Shown: positions 54,259 to 62,544 of the stretch, piece by piece | Position numbering within the stretch: position 1 is the stretch's first letter | Layout: each line of letters starts with the position of its first letter | Notes under the pieces: generated by a model | The model's database searches: none | Told to the model about the DNA's origin: nothing | Seen by the model: only the letters and a program-made list of their open reading frames with translations | DNA from: Lithacetigena sp037446255 [NCBI: Coprothermobacterota bacterium] | GTDB taxonomy: Bacteria > Coprothermobacterota > HKB111 | Length of the DNA stretch: 64,000 nucleotides | Direction of reading: 5' to 3' | Assembly: GCA_037446255.1 (NCBI GenBank) | Contig: JBBIIY010000002.1 | Coordinates: 62,001 to 126,000 of the forward strand | Made by a program: the position numbers and the translations under genes

Positions 54259-55158
54259 TTAGACCTGCAAATGTTTATGTATAGACACCATACTACCTAA
54301 TCCACCCAGTAAAGTTCCCATAACTAACAAACCTATAATAAGGGGTATTAGAATTTCTAAATCTGTTACCGGCTGTATAAAAAATGCCAGAGCTTCCTGA
54401 TTAAGAGAGACTACCAACCGGTAATAAACTGCACTAAGTACTGAAACAGCCAAAAGAGTTCCAATCCATCCTATTACTATTCCTTCCAGAATAAAGGGAA
54501 AACGGATAAATGAGTTGCTCGCACCTAAGTATTTCATAATCCCAATTTCTTCTTGACGAGACATAACAGAAATACGGATGGTAGTTATAATCAAGAATAT
54601 TGCTCCCAAAGAAAGAAGAGTGCTCAAAACCAAAAAAGCTGTATTCAACCACCCGGTAACTCTATTCAACAAATCTATTAATTGTTCTCCATATTCCACA
54701 GTCTCAACCCCAGGATAACCTTGAATTTCTCGAGCCAGTTCAGGAACCATTTCAGCCTTCACTACTCTAACTCTAAAAAGGTCTGGTATAGGGTTATTTT
54801 CGCCGCTTAACCCTTCTAAAGGTATCCTGTTATTCATTGATTTGCTAAAATCCTCCAACCCCTGTTCCTTAGATACATAAGTGTAGTTTTTAACACCTTT
54901 AAGATTATCAAGTTTAAACTGTATTTCTTTCACATCAGCATCATTATGTAGAAAAACACCTATCTCAACATTAGACTCTACATTGGTGATAATTTGACCG
55001 GTATTTATAACTACCAGAAGAAACCCGCCGAAGATGGAAAGAGAAACAGCAATTATTCCTGCTGTAACTAAAACCAGCCAAATATTTCTGAAAATTGAAA
55101 CAAAACTCTGTCGCAAACAGTATCTCAATGAATTAATATTCAGTGCTGTAACCTCCAT
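54259..55158 (-). CDS. ftsX: cell division ABC permease FtsX
   Basis: A 299-residue FtsX: one N-terminal helix (about 22-48), an extracellular domain (about 50-165: VEIGVFLHNDADVKEIQFKL, YTYVSKEQGLEDF), then three helices with the cytoplasmic coupling segment SRQEEIGIMKYLGAS. With FtsE it transmits ATPase cycles across the membrane to activate a wall-hydrolase regulator. The listed start is ATG 55158, with poor Shine-Dalgarno. A CTG at 55143 lies eight bases after GGAGG and gives MNINSLRYCLRQSF, a better-looking N-terminus. Overlaps the end of ftsE by 26 bases. Confidence 0.93.
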   Translation of the reverse strand: MEVTALNINSLRYCLRQSFVSIFRNIWLVLVTAGIIAVSLSIFGGFLLVVINTGQIITNVESNVEIGVFLHNDADVKEIQFKLDNLKGVKNYTYVSKEQGLEDFSKSMNNRIPLEGLSGENNPIPDLFRVRVVKAEMVPELAREIQGYPGVETVEYGEQLIDLLNRVTGWLNTAFLVLSTLLSLGAIFLIITTIRISVMSRQEEIGIMKYLGASNSFIRFPFILEGIVIGWIGTLLAVSVLSAVYYRLVVSLNQEALAFFIQPVTDLEILIPLIIGLLVMGTLLGGLGSMVSIHKHLQV

Positions 55159-55822
55159 TTTGCTCGTCTCTAATAATACGCCCTTTTTTTAGAGCTATTA
55201 CTCTTTTTTGCATGCGGTCTACTAAATCCCAGGCGTGTGTGGCAACAATTACTGTAGTTCCACCTTCGTTTATACTTTCAAAAAGTTTCATAAGCTGTTT
55301 TGAATTATCTCTGTCCACATTTCCTGTAGGTTCATCAGCCAGGATAATTAAGGGATCTTTAACAATAGCCCTGGCAATTCCTACTCTTTGCGCTTCTCCT
55401 CCAGATAACTCGGAAGGGAAAGCCTTCTCCTTGCCTGTTAGACCAACTTTCTCTAAGGCTAAAGGTACTTTTTGCCTGACTTTCCTGGGAGATTGCCCTA
55501 AAACCTCCAGGGCAAAAGCTACATTTTCATAAACAGTTTTTTGTTTCAATAACCGAAAGTCCTGAAAGACCATCCCAATCCGCCTGCGATATCTGATAAG
55601 TTCGCTCTCCATAAAATCGTTAATATTTCTTTTTAAAAAAAATATTGTACCCGCGGTGGGCATAACTTCCCGAAATAATAATTTAATAAGTGTACTCTTC
55701 CCTGCTCCACTGGGACCAACCAGAAAAATAAATTCCCCTCGTTCTATGTGTAACGAAATACTTGCTACAGCTGGATGATTACCATCATTATAAGACTTGG
55801 TCACATTCCTGAATTCAATCAA
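55133..55822 (-). CDS. ftsE: cell division ATP-binding protein FtsE
   Basis: A 229-residue ABC ATPase: Walker A GPSGAGKSTLIKLL (near 37-50), Q-loop GMVFQDFRLL, signature LSGGEAQRVGIARAI and Walker B LIILADEPTGNVD. It partners FtsX in division and wall remodelling. TTG start nine bases after AAGGAG. A TATAAT about 45 bases upstream may be its promoter; the rest of 55823-55984 shows nothing clear. Confidence 0.95.
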   Translation of the reverse strand: MIEFRNVTKSYNDGNHPAVASISLHIERGEFIFLVGPSGAGKSTLIKLLFREVMPTAGTIFFLKRNINDFMESELIRYRRRIGMVFQDFRLLKQKTVYENVAFALEVLGQSPRKVRQKVPLALEKVGLTGKEKAFPSELSGGEAQRVGIARAIVKDPLIILADEPTGNVDRDNSKQLMKLFESINEGGTTVIVATHAWDLVDRMQKRVIALKKGRIIRDEQNGGYSTEY

Positions 55823-55984
55823 GATAAAACTCCTTTTTCCTCATTGTCGCAAGTATAATTATAACCCAGATTTAAGTACTGGTCTAAATAACCCTGTAAA
55901 TATGCCTGATAAAATATAGAAAATAATTGATTTATGTTATTAAATAGTTCAAAGTAAAAGTGCTGGCCGGCTTTCATTCTGACA

Positions 55985-56022
55985 ATAAAATTAAAGCAGT
56001 TATCCTTAAAGATAACTACTTT
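55985..56022 (-). terminator. hairpin at the end of selB
   Basis: On the minus strand AAAGTAGTTATC, loop TTTAAG, GATAACTGCTTT, then AATTTTATT. The 12-base stem includes one G-T pair and overlaps the selB stop codon. The U-rich tail is short, so it may be a weak intrinsic terminator. It is one of few visible in the window. Confidence 0.55.
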
Positions 56023-57926
56023 TGTTTGTTTCTTAATTTGCGAACATTTCCGTCCCGAAAAGTTATTTTCTGATTATCAAACCATTCAAGCAAAGGGATA
56101 GCGTATTTACGAGAAATATTAAACAAATCTTTAAAATCCCCCGGGCTAATTTCTTCTTTATTCATAAGATAATCAATAAATCCTTTTTTTATGTTTTCAA
56201 TTACAGAGGTTAAGAACACTAACTCTTCCGAAACCTTAATAATATCGCCTGTTTCTGCCATAGCTTTAAGCAAACTGTGCAGTTTATCTTTTTTCCATCC
56301 TTCCTTATTCATTATTTCAACTAATTCTTTAATAGTGGGGGGGGTAAATTTATTTTCCCCTAATAATCTCAACAAGGTAGTTCTACCTTCCAGCCATTCA
56401 CCACTAAACACAGCTTTCAACCCTTTTAATCTTACTATTTGACCATTAACCTCCACCATACCTGAATCAACCAGGTACTTAATAAAAATACGAAACTGCT
56501 TCACATCTAAACCGATAAGTTTATTCCTTAGCTCTTCCAGTAAAAAACCTGGAGAATGAGGATTGGCCTGATGATAATCATGCAATTTTTGTTCCACAAA
56601 TAATTTATTTTCTTCAAACCTTGATTTCAAGGAGACATATAATGGTTGTTCCGGGGGAAGTAAAACAAGTTTATCGGAATTTACCACTTCTTTAATTATT
56701 TCTTCTTCCTCTTTTTGGGAAATAAAGGAAAGTGCTGGAATATCAATCATAAAACTATCTTCATTATTAAGAATTTTTATTAACCTTGTAGAAGGATCTT
56801 CTAAATTTACTGCCGAGCTGAAAAGGGTTTTTTTTCTTCTTTTAATGGCATAGGGATCAAGTATACATCCTCCTCCAATGGTATTTATCGGAGAGTAACT
56901 TCTAATTATAAACCTATCTCCTTCACGGGCAACCACAGGTTCCTCAAGATAAATCTGTGCATAATTGGTTTCAGTTGGAAGAATTTCTTTTAAACCTGCA
57001 AATAAAACTCTTCCTAATACTTCGCTAGACCCATGGTAAAACCTTACTCTCTGACCGTGTTTCAACAGGATATTTTTTTTGGTTGGGAGTAATTCAATTT
57101 TTAAATCAAGTAAAGATGTAGGTTTATATGATTGTGGAGTACAAATTACCTCACCTCTCTTTATCTGACTAACTTTTACATCAGGTAAATTCAAGGCTGC
57201 CCTTTCACCAGCAATTGCTTCTTCCACAGACTGATAGTGAACTTCTATAGACCTAACTTTTGAATTAAGCCCTTCTGGAAGTATTTCTATGCTCTGACCT
57301 TTTTTGACCATCCCATTAAATGTTGTACCGGTAACTACTGTACCAAAACCTGGCAGAGAAAAAACCCTATCAACAAAAAGGCGAAATGGTCCTGTGGTAT
57401 CTCTAACCGGTAGAGAAAGAGAAAAATTATCAATTAATTCAATCAGATTAGCTATACCCGTATTGTTCACTGTTGAAGTATAGACTATGGGAGCATTTTC
57501 TAAAAAACTATTTTTTACTCCCTCCCTGATCTCTTTTTCCAGGATTGGCAAGTCAATTTCACTCACCAGGTCAATTTTAGTTACAACTACAGTTCCCTTT
57601 TTTAATCCTAATAAATTCAAAATTGCCAGATGCTCGTTAGTTTGAGGCATAAATCCTTCATCAGCAGCTACAATCAGTAAAGCTAAATCTATACCATAGC
57701 AACCGCTGATCATCTTCCTCACTAACCGTTCGTGTCCTGGTACATCAATAAATCCAGCAATAACTCCTGAAGGCAGTTTTAAGTAAGCATAACCAAGTTC
57801 TATGGATATTCCTCTTTCTCTTTCTTCCTTCAGACGGTCAGTTTCGATACCTGTTAGGGATTTAACTAACCGGGTTTTACCATGATCAATATGACCTGCA
57901 GTACCAACCACCATATAGTTTCGCAC
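56016..57926 (-). CDS. selB: selenocysteine-specific elongation factor SelB
   Basis: A 636-residue SelB. The GTPase domain has GTAGHIDHGKTRLVKSLTG, RGISIELGYAY, DVPGHERLVRKM and VTKIDLV, followed by EF-Tu-like domains 2-3 (to about 370) and C-terminal winged helices (about 400-636) that bind the SECIS RNA. It brings Sec-tRNA-Sec to UGA codons. Four bases after selA. Its partners tRNA-Sec and selA are in the same locus. Confidence 0.96.
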   Translation of the reverse strand: MRNYMVVGTAGHIDHGKTRLVKSLTGIETDRLKEERERGISIELGYAYLKLPSGVIAGFIDVPGHERLVRKMISGCYGIDLALLIVAADEGFMPQTNEHLAILNLLGLKKGTVVVTKIDLVSEIDLPILEKEIREGVKNSFLENAPIVYTSTVNNTGIANLIELIDNFSLSLPVRDTTGPFRLFVDRVFSLPGFGTVVTGTTFNGMVKKGQSIEILPEGLNSKVRSIEVHYQSVEEAIAGERAALNLPDVKVSQIKRGEVICTPQSYKPTSLLDLKIELLPTKKNILLKHGQRVRFYHGSSEVLGRVLFAGLKEILPTETNYAQIYLEEPVVAREGDRFIIRSYSPINTIGGGCILDPYAIKRRKKTLFSSAVNLEDPSTRLIKILNNEDSFMIDIPALSFISQKEEEEIIKEVVNSDKLVLLPPEQPLYVSLKSRFEENKLFVEQKLHDYHQANPHSPGFLLEELRNKLIGLDVKQFRIFIKYLVDSGMVEVNGQIVRLKGLKAVFSGEWLEGRTTLLRLLGENKFTPPTIKELVEIMNKEGWKKDKLHSLLKAMAETGDIIKVSEELVFLTSVIENIKKGFIDYLMNKEEISPGDFKDLFNISRKYAIPLLEWFDNQKITFRDGNVRKLRNKQK

Positions 57927-57930
57927 TCTG

Positions 57931-59292
57931 TTAAACCTCGTTCAGTAAACTTATCAGCTCTTCATCCTGTGTCTCTAAAATCGTTCTCAGGTCAATAGTA
58001 AAAGAATCATTACTTATAGTGCCGATCAAAGGAGGGCTGGTATTTCTAAAATAAATGGACAATCCCTCAGCTGTTTTATCTTCTTTTTTAACTGCAATCA
58101 GTATGGTGGGAATAACGCAATCTGGTAAGGAACCTCCCCCGGTAGTTGAGGTGCCTTCAATAATCTCAAAATTTTTTTTATTATCAACTTTTCTTAAAAT
58201 ATAGCGAGCTCTTTTTCTTAATTCGCTAACATCCATTAATAACATTCTGAAAAGAGGTGATTCTAAAAATAATCTATTTTCATCAAAGTATAATTCCAGA
58301 ACTGCCTCCAGCGCCACTACAGTCATTTTGTCTATTCTCAAGGCTCGTGATAGTGGATGTTGTTTTAATATTTTAATTAATTGATTTTTACCAATTATTA
58401 TTCCGCATTGAGGACCACCTAATAATTTATCGCCTGAAAAAAGAACCAGATCTACTCCTGCTTTAAGGCTGCCCTCGACTGTTGGTTCAGTTTTTAAATA
58501 TTCTATAGGGTAATTTTTTAATAACCCGCTTCCCAGGTCTTCAATAGTTATAAGATTCCTTTCTCTCCCTAAACTTGTCAATTTTTTTAAATCAACCTGC
58601 TGGGTAAATCCCTTGATAGAAAAATTACTGGGGTGCACTTTAAGCAGAGAAGAAGTGTTTTCATTAATGGCTTTGGAATAATCGCTAATCCGGGTGATAT
58701 TGGTTGTTCCAACTTCTATTAATTTAGCACCACTTTGCAGCATAATGTCCGGTACGCGAAATGAACCCCCTATTTCAACTAACTCTCCACGAGAAACCAG
58801 GACCTCTTTTTCTCGGCAAAGAGCAGAAAGAACCAACAAAACAGCACCAGCATTATTATTTACCACGAAAGCTGACTCTCCCCCTGTCAATTTAGTTAAC
58901 ATATATTCAATATTTTCCAGTCTGCTTCCTCGTTCTCCTGAACTTAGATTATATTCCAAGTTAGAATAAGAGCTCATCACATCCAAAACATTTATGCAGG
59001 ATATCATCGGTAGTGGGCTTCTTCCCAGGTTTGTATGAAGTAACACTCCGGTACCATTTAAAACTTTCCTGATTCTTCTTTTTGAAATGAATTGTTTTAC
59101 TTCATAAATGATGGTTTGTATGGAAATATCCAATTCAGGATTGCTTTTAGACTGAAGTCTTAATTTTACTAATTTATCATTTATAGCTTCTTTTACCAGA
59201 TTCCTTGGGTACTGTTTGAAAAGTTCTCTAACCTCAGGATTAGATAAAATAGTTTCCATTGAAGGCAATTTCCTCAACTGATTTTCTTTCAT
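57931..59292 (-). CDS. selA: L-seryl-tRNA(Sec) selenium transferase
   Basis: A 453-residue PLP enzyme converting Ser-tRNA-Sec to Sec-tRNA-Sec with selenophosphate. It has the N-terminal domain LRKLPSMETILSNPEV, NGTGVLLHTNLGRSPL, VNNNAGAVLL and the PLP lysine in FSGDKLLGGPQCG (near 288). ATG start, with the desulfurase gene ending immediately before it. bacterial-type SelA length is typical. Confidence 0.96.
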   Translation of the reverse strand: MKENQLRKLPSMETILSNPEVRELFKQYPRNLVKEAINDKLVKLRLQSKSNPELDISIQTIIYEVKQFISKRRIRKVLNGTGVLLHTNLGRSPLPMISCINVLDVMSSYSNLEYNLSSGERGSRLENIEYMLTKLTGGESAFVVNNNAGAVLLVLSALCREKEVLVSRGELVEIGGSFRVPDIMLQSGAKLIEVGTTNITRISDYSKAINENTSSLLKVHPSNFSIKGFTQQVDLKKLTSLGRERNLITIEDLGSGLLKNYPIEYLKTEPTVEGSLKAGVDLVLFSGDKLLGGPQCGIIIGKNQLIKILKQHPLSRALRIDKMTVVALEAVLELYFDENRLFLESPLFRMLLMDVSELRKRARYILRKVDNKKNFEIIEGTSTTGGGSLPDCVIPTILIAVKKEDKTAEGLSIYFRNTSPPLIGTISNDSFTIDLRTILETQDEELISLLNEV

Positions 59293-60441
59293 TTAATCCC
59301 TCCTTAAAATCTCATTTAGAGATTTAGAAAAATATTGTATTTCATCATGAGTATTAAAAATACTAAAACTACATCTTATAGTGCCAATGGGAAAGGTACC
59401 CAGGCTTTTGTGGGCAAGAGGAGAACAATGCAGACCTGCCCTGACCATTATCCCATAATCTCTGTCAAGAATATTGGTAATTGTGGATATATCTTTGTTT
59501 TTTATATTAAAAGAAAGAATCCCTGTGGTTTTCTTTGAGTCCAAGGGTCCGAATAAATTAATACTTTTTTCGCTTACTAATTTCTCTATTAAAAAATCAC
59601 GAAGTTTCCTTTCGTGTAAAACAACTGAAGATATTCCCATTTCTAATAGAAAATCTACTCCTGCTCCCAAACCTATTATTCCTACGGAATTCAAGGTACC
59701 TGACTCAAATTTATCCGGTAAAAAATCAGGTTGATATTCTTCTTCTGATTGACTGCCAGTTCCTCCTTCAATGAGTGGTTCTAATATACCAGCAAGCCTG
59801 GGTGATAGAACCACTCCTCCAGTCCCTTGAGGTCCATATAACCCTTTATGACCGGTAAAAGCAAAAGCATCTATATGCCAATTATCTGCTTCTATGGTTT
59901 CAAAACCAGCTAATTGCGCTCCATCTACTAAAAAAAGGATATCATTAGAATGAGCTATTTTTCCAATCTTGGCTAAGGGTTGAATAGTTCCAGATACATT
60001 AGAAGCTCCCAAAACCGTAATCAGTTTTGCTCCCATTTGCGCCTGATTTTTCAGGGTTTCCAAGTCAATTAACCCCTCGGAGTTGGAAGGTATAAAAACA
60101 AGTTTAACGCCTTTCCTTTCAAGATTTCTAAGCGGTCTTATTACAGCATTATGTTCCATTGAAGACAGTATTACCCTGTCCCCGGGTTTTAATAATCCTT
60201 TTAAAACCATGTTTATGGCATAGGTTGAATTATAGGTGAAAATAACCCTCAGAGGGTCATTTACACCAAATAGTTGGGCAACTTTGCATCTAACTCCATA
60301 AACTTTCTTGCTTGTCTCTATAGCCCATTGATAGTGACCCCTTCCTGTGCTGCCACCAATACTTTTCAAATGGTAGTCAATAGTCTCAATAACCTTTTCT
60401 GGCTTAGGATAGGTGGTAGCGGCATTATCCAGGTAAATCAA
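59293..60441 (-). CDS. cysteine desulfurase-like aminotransferase of the selenium locus
   Basis: A 382-residue class V aminotransferase: MIYLDNAATTYPKPE, SSMEHNAVIRPL, VDGAQLAG, the PLP lysine in TGHKGLYGPQGTGG (near 200), and the catalytic cysteine loop GLHCSPLAHKSLGT (near 338). Related enzymes act as cysteine desulfurases or selenocysteine lyases. Between DUF3343 and selA it probably supplies selenium, or sulfur, to SelD. Two bases after the DUF3343 gene. Confidence 0.9.
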   Translation of the reverse strand: MIYLDNAATTYPKPEKVIETIDYHLKSIGGSTGRGHYQWAIETSKKVYGVRCKVAQLFGVNDPLRVIFTYNSTYAINMVLKGLLKPGDRVILSSMEHNAVIRPLRNLERKGVKLVFIPSNSEGLIDLETLKNQAQMGAKLITVLGASNVSGTIQPLAKIGKIAHSNDILFLVDGAQLAGFETIEADNWHIDAFAFTGHKGLYGPQGTGGVVLSPRLAGILEPLIEGGTGSQSEEEYQPDFLPDKFESGTLNSVGIIGLGAGVDFLLEMGISSVVLHERKLRDFLIEKLVSEKSINLFGPLDSKKTTGILSFNIKNKDISTITNILDRDYGIMVRAGLHCSPLAHKSLGTFPIGTIRCSFSIFNTHDEIQYFSKSLNEILRRD

Positions 60442-60443
60442 AC

Positions 60444-60662
60444 CTAATCACTAACCTTTTGTAAACTATCAACAGGTATCTCATTGGTTTCCAGGAGTTT
60501 AACTGTCTTCTCCAGTATTGTTTCAGCTATGAGAATAGAAAGGTTGCAGGAAGGGTCAAGTTCCCGGGGAGTAGGAATTATTTGATGGGGAATTTTCTCC
60601 TTCTCTAATATATGGTTCACTTTTAATACCAAGTTGGTAGTAGGGAGTTGAATTAAAATCAT
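60444..60662 (-). CDS. DUF3343 family small protein
   Basis: A 72-residue protein of the DUF3343 (putative Se/S carrier-like) group. It reads IQLPTTNLVLKVNHILEKEKIPHQIIPTPRELDPSCNLSI, with the family pattern of two helices and PR.LS..CG, here DPSCNLS, keeping one cysteine. It is often encoded beside SelD, YedF and the desulfurase, so a selenium-transfer role is inferred. Start ATG overlaps yedF by four bases. Confidence 0.82.
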   Translation of the reverse strand: MILIQLPTTNLVLKVNHILEKEKIPHQIIPTPRELDPSCNLSILIAETILEKTVKLLETNEIPVDSLQKVSD

Positions 60663-61216
60663 AAGGAGGTTACATTCCCAAGTAAAAGGTATTTCAGTAT
60701 TTCAAACATATTGGAAATATTTCCTGCTTTAAGTTCGTTTTCCAGGTTAAAATACTTCAAGCAAGTCCCGCATACCAGGATATTTACACCCATTTCTGCC
60801 AATTTTTGAAGAGGTTGACAGCAGTTTTCATCACAGGCTAAATACACTCCTGTATTCATCAGTACTAAAGTTTCAGGGAGAATCGGAGATTGAATTAGAG
60901 TATTCAGGAAGGACTTCATTAATAATCCACCCAGCTCGTCATCCCCTTTACCCAGGCATCGCGATGAAAGAAACAATGTTTTACCATGATTGTCTTTATC
61001 TATTTTTGGGGTTTTCATTTCATTTTCCAGTCGTATTTTATAAATTCCCTCTTCCATTGTCCAATCGGCAGTAATATCTCTACTGCTGGCAAACCTGAGC
61101 AGGTTATTTAAAGTAGTTTCGTTGTCAACTATTACCTCTAAACAATTGATTCCTTCTTCCAGAGCTTTTTTAACTCTAATAACCGGTTGAGGACAGGGTA
61201 AACCTCTTAAATCCAT
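60659..61216 (-). CDS. yedF: YedF-like selenium metabolism protein (TusA + DsrE-like)
   Basis: A 185-residue protein with an N-terminal TusA fold whose DLRGLPCPQPVIRVKKAL holds the CPxP sulfur or selenium carrier motif, and a C-terminal DsrE-like half with LMNTGVYLACDENCCQPLQKL and VNILVCGTCLKYF. YedF is linked by genome context to selenium metabolism. I take ATG 61216; a TTG precedes it by one codon. Lies 24 bases after selD. Confidence 0.88.
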   Translation of the reverse strand: MDLRGLPCPQPVIRVKKALEEGINCLEVIVDNETTLNNLLRFASSRDITADWTMEEGIYKIRLENEMKTPKIDKDNHGKTLFLSSRCLGKGDDELGGLLMKSFLNTLIQSPILPETLVLMNTGVYLACDENCCQPLQKLAEMGVNILVCGTCLKYFNLENELKAGNISNMFEILKYLLLGNVTSL

Positions 61217-61240
61217 CAATAACCTAATATCCCCCTCAAA

Positions 61241-62281
61241 TCAGATAATTTCTATTTTTTCTTCTTCATCTTTAACAAATGAGCCTATGATAGAGGCAGT
61301 TGAAAATCCTGCTTCCTTTAAAATCAACAAAAGAAGTTCAGCATTATTTTCCTCAACCACCACCAGCAATCCCCCTGAAGTTTGTGGGTCATAAAGTAGA
61401 ATCGGGTCAAAAATCATATTATCATGAGTAATATTATTAATTACCTTTGGCGATGCCCATTTTTCATTTCTATAAGCTCCTCCGGGAACAAACCCGCTTA
61501 GAGCTAATTCATTAGCTTTTTTAAAAATAGGTATTTCACGAGCAATCATTTTAATACCTAACTTTGACTTATTTATCATGCTGAGAGCGTGAACTATCAA
61601 ACCAAAGCCAGTAACATCGGTACAAGCCTTAATTTTAATCTTATGATTTTTCAATAATACCGGTAAATTGTTTAGTTTCTTCATGGAATAAGCTACACTA
61701 TTTATTATATCCAGGGGGGCTTCGCCAGCTTTAAGAGCGGTAGAAACAATACCAGTGCCAATAGGTTTAGTAAGTATCAATACATCACCTTCATCAGCCC
61801 CGCCAACTCTCCACAGGTTATCTTTAGTACCAAATCCTGTGACTACCATACCATATTTAATCTCTTCATCTTCTATGGTATGCCCTCCTCCAATTAATAC
61901 TCCAGCTTCACCTGCTTTATCCTGCCCTCCAGCAAGTATCTGGCTCAAAACTTCTTTGGGTAATATAGAGCAAGGAAAAGCAATTATATTAAGTGCTAAT
62001 TCAGGTAAACAACCCATGGTATAAATATCACTTATCGCATTAGCTGCTACTACCTGCCCAAAATCATAAGGGTTATCAAGAATAGGGGTAATCATATCCA
62101 CGGTTTGCACCAAAACCGAGTTTCCCTCGGTGGAATACACGGTGGCGTTTTCCCACCCTTCCCAATGAGAAAGCAGTTTGGAGTTATAAGGTAATTTTAA
62201 GCTGCTTAAGACCTCACCGAGGTCTCCTGGTCCAACTTTAGCAGCTCAACCAGCAGCTTTAGCAAAATCGGTTAACCTCAT
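61241..62281 (-). CDS. selD: selenide, water dikinase SelD (selenoprotein, in-frame UGA)
   Basis: A 346-residue enzyme making selenophosphate from selenide and ATP. The true start is ATG 62281 after AGGAGG, giving MRLTDFAKAAG-Sec-AAKVGPGDL. The active-site residue 12 is TGA (62248-62246), where other SelDs have Cys or Sec. Then follow QTVDMITPILDNPYDFGQVVAANAISDIYTMG, GGHTIEDEEIKYGM and TDVTGFGL. Standard gene callers start at 62140 and lose the first 47 residues, including the catalytic Sec. SelD thus depends on the pathway it feeds. Confidence 0.96.
62198..62245 (-). promoter_or_regulatory. SECIS-like hairpin after the selD UGA
   Basis: Directly 3' of the UGA, GCTGCT pairs with AGCAGC at the base, and GACCTC pairs with GAGGTC at the top around a GGT loop. 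The position (within 50 bases of UGA) and the GU-containing apical loop suit bacterial SECIS elements recognised by SelB. Confidence 0.75.
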
Positions 62282-62331
62282 TTTATCCTCCTGTAGACAT
62301 AATTAACCTAATATTCAAAAACTTTATCGGC

Positions 62332-62360
62332 TTGACTTATGAGCATAAATATCTTATCAT
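62332..62360 (+). promoter_or_regulatory. sigma-70 promoter of tRNA-Sec
   Basis: TTGACT (62332-62337), 17 bases, TATCAT (62355-62360). Predicted start of transcription falls at about 62368, the mature 5' end of the tRNA. Confidence 0.7.
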
Positions 62361-62367
62361 AAAAAAT

Positions 62368-62463
62368 GGGAGTAGATGGGGCGCTGGTGTCCCTCCTGGA
62401 CTTCAAATCCAATGGCAGGTGTGTTCCACCTGTGGTGGGTTCGATTCCCACATACTCCCGCCA
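62368..62463 (+). tRNA. selC: tRNA-Sec (anticodon UCA)
   Basis: A 96-base tRNA with CCA encoded. Acceptor GGGAGTA pairs with TACTCCC, discriminator G. Anticodon loop ACTTCAAAT gives UCA. A long variable arm (GGCAGGTGTGTTCCACCTGT region) and the TPsiC arm GGGTTCGATTCCC are typical of bacterial tRNA-Sec. It is divergent from selD. Confidence 0.96.
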
Positions 62464-62544
62464 TATATTTTTGGAATATTTATTACTGAATCAGTATTCA
62501 ATAAGTTAAATTATTGCTAATATCGAAACTCTAAAAAGACTCTG

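Noticed and set aside
62141-62281. Apparent N-terminal truncation of selD by a stop codon
   Set aside because: The TGA sits exactly at the known Sec/Cys active-site position, with a hairpin after it and all Sec machinery present. It is recoding, not a pseudogene.
62332-62520. Small plus-strand open frame over the tRNA-Sec region
   Set aside because: It reads through the tRNA-Sec gene and has no ribosome site or family likeness.
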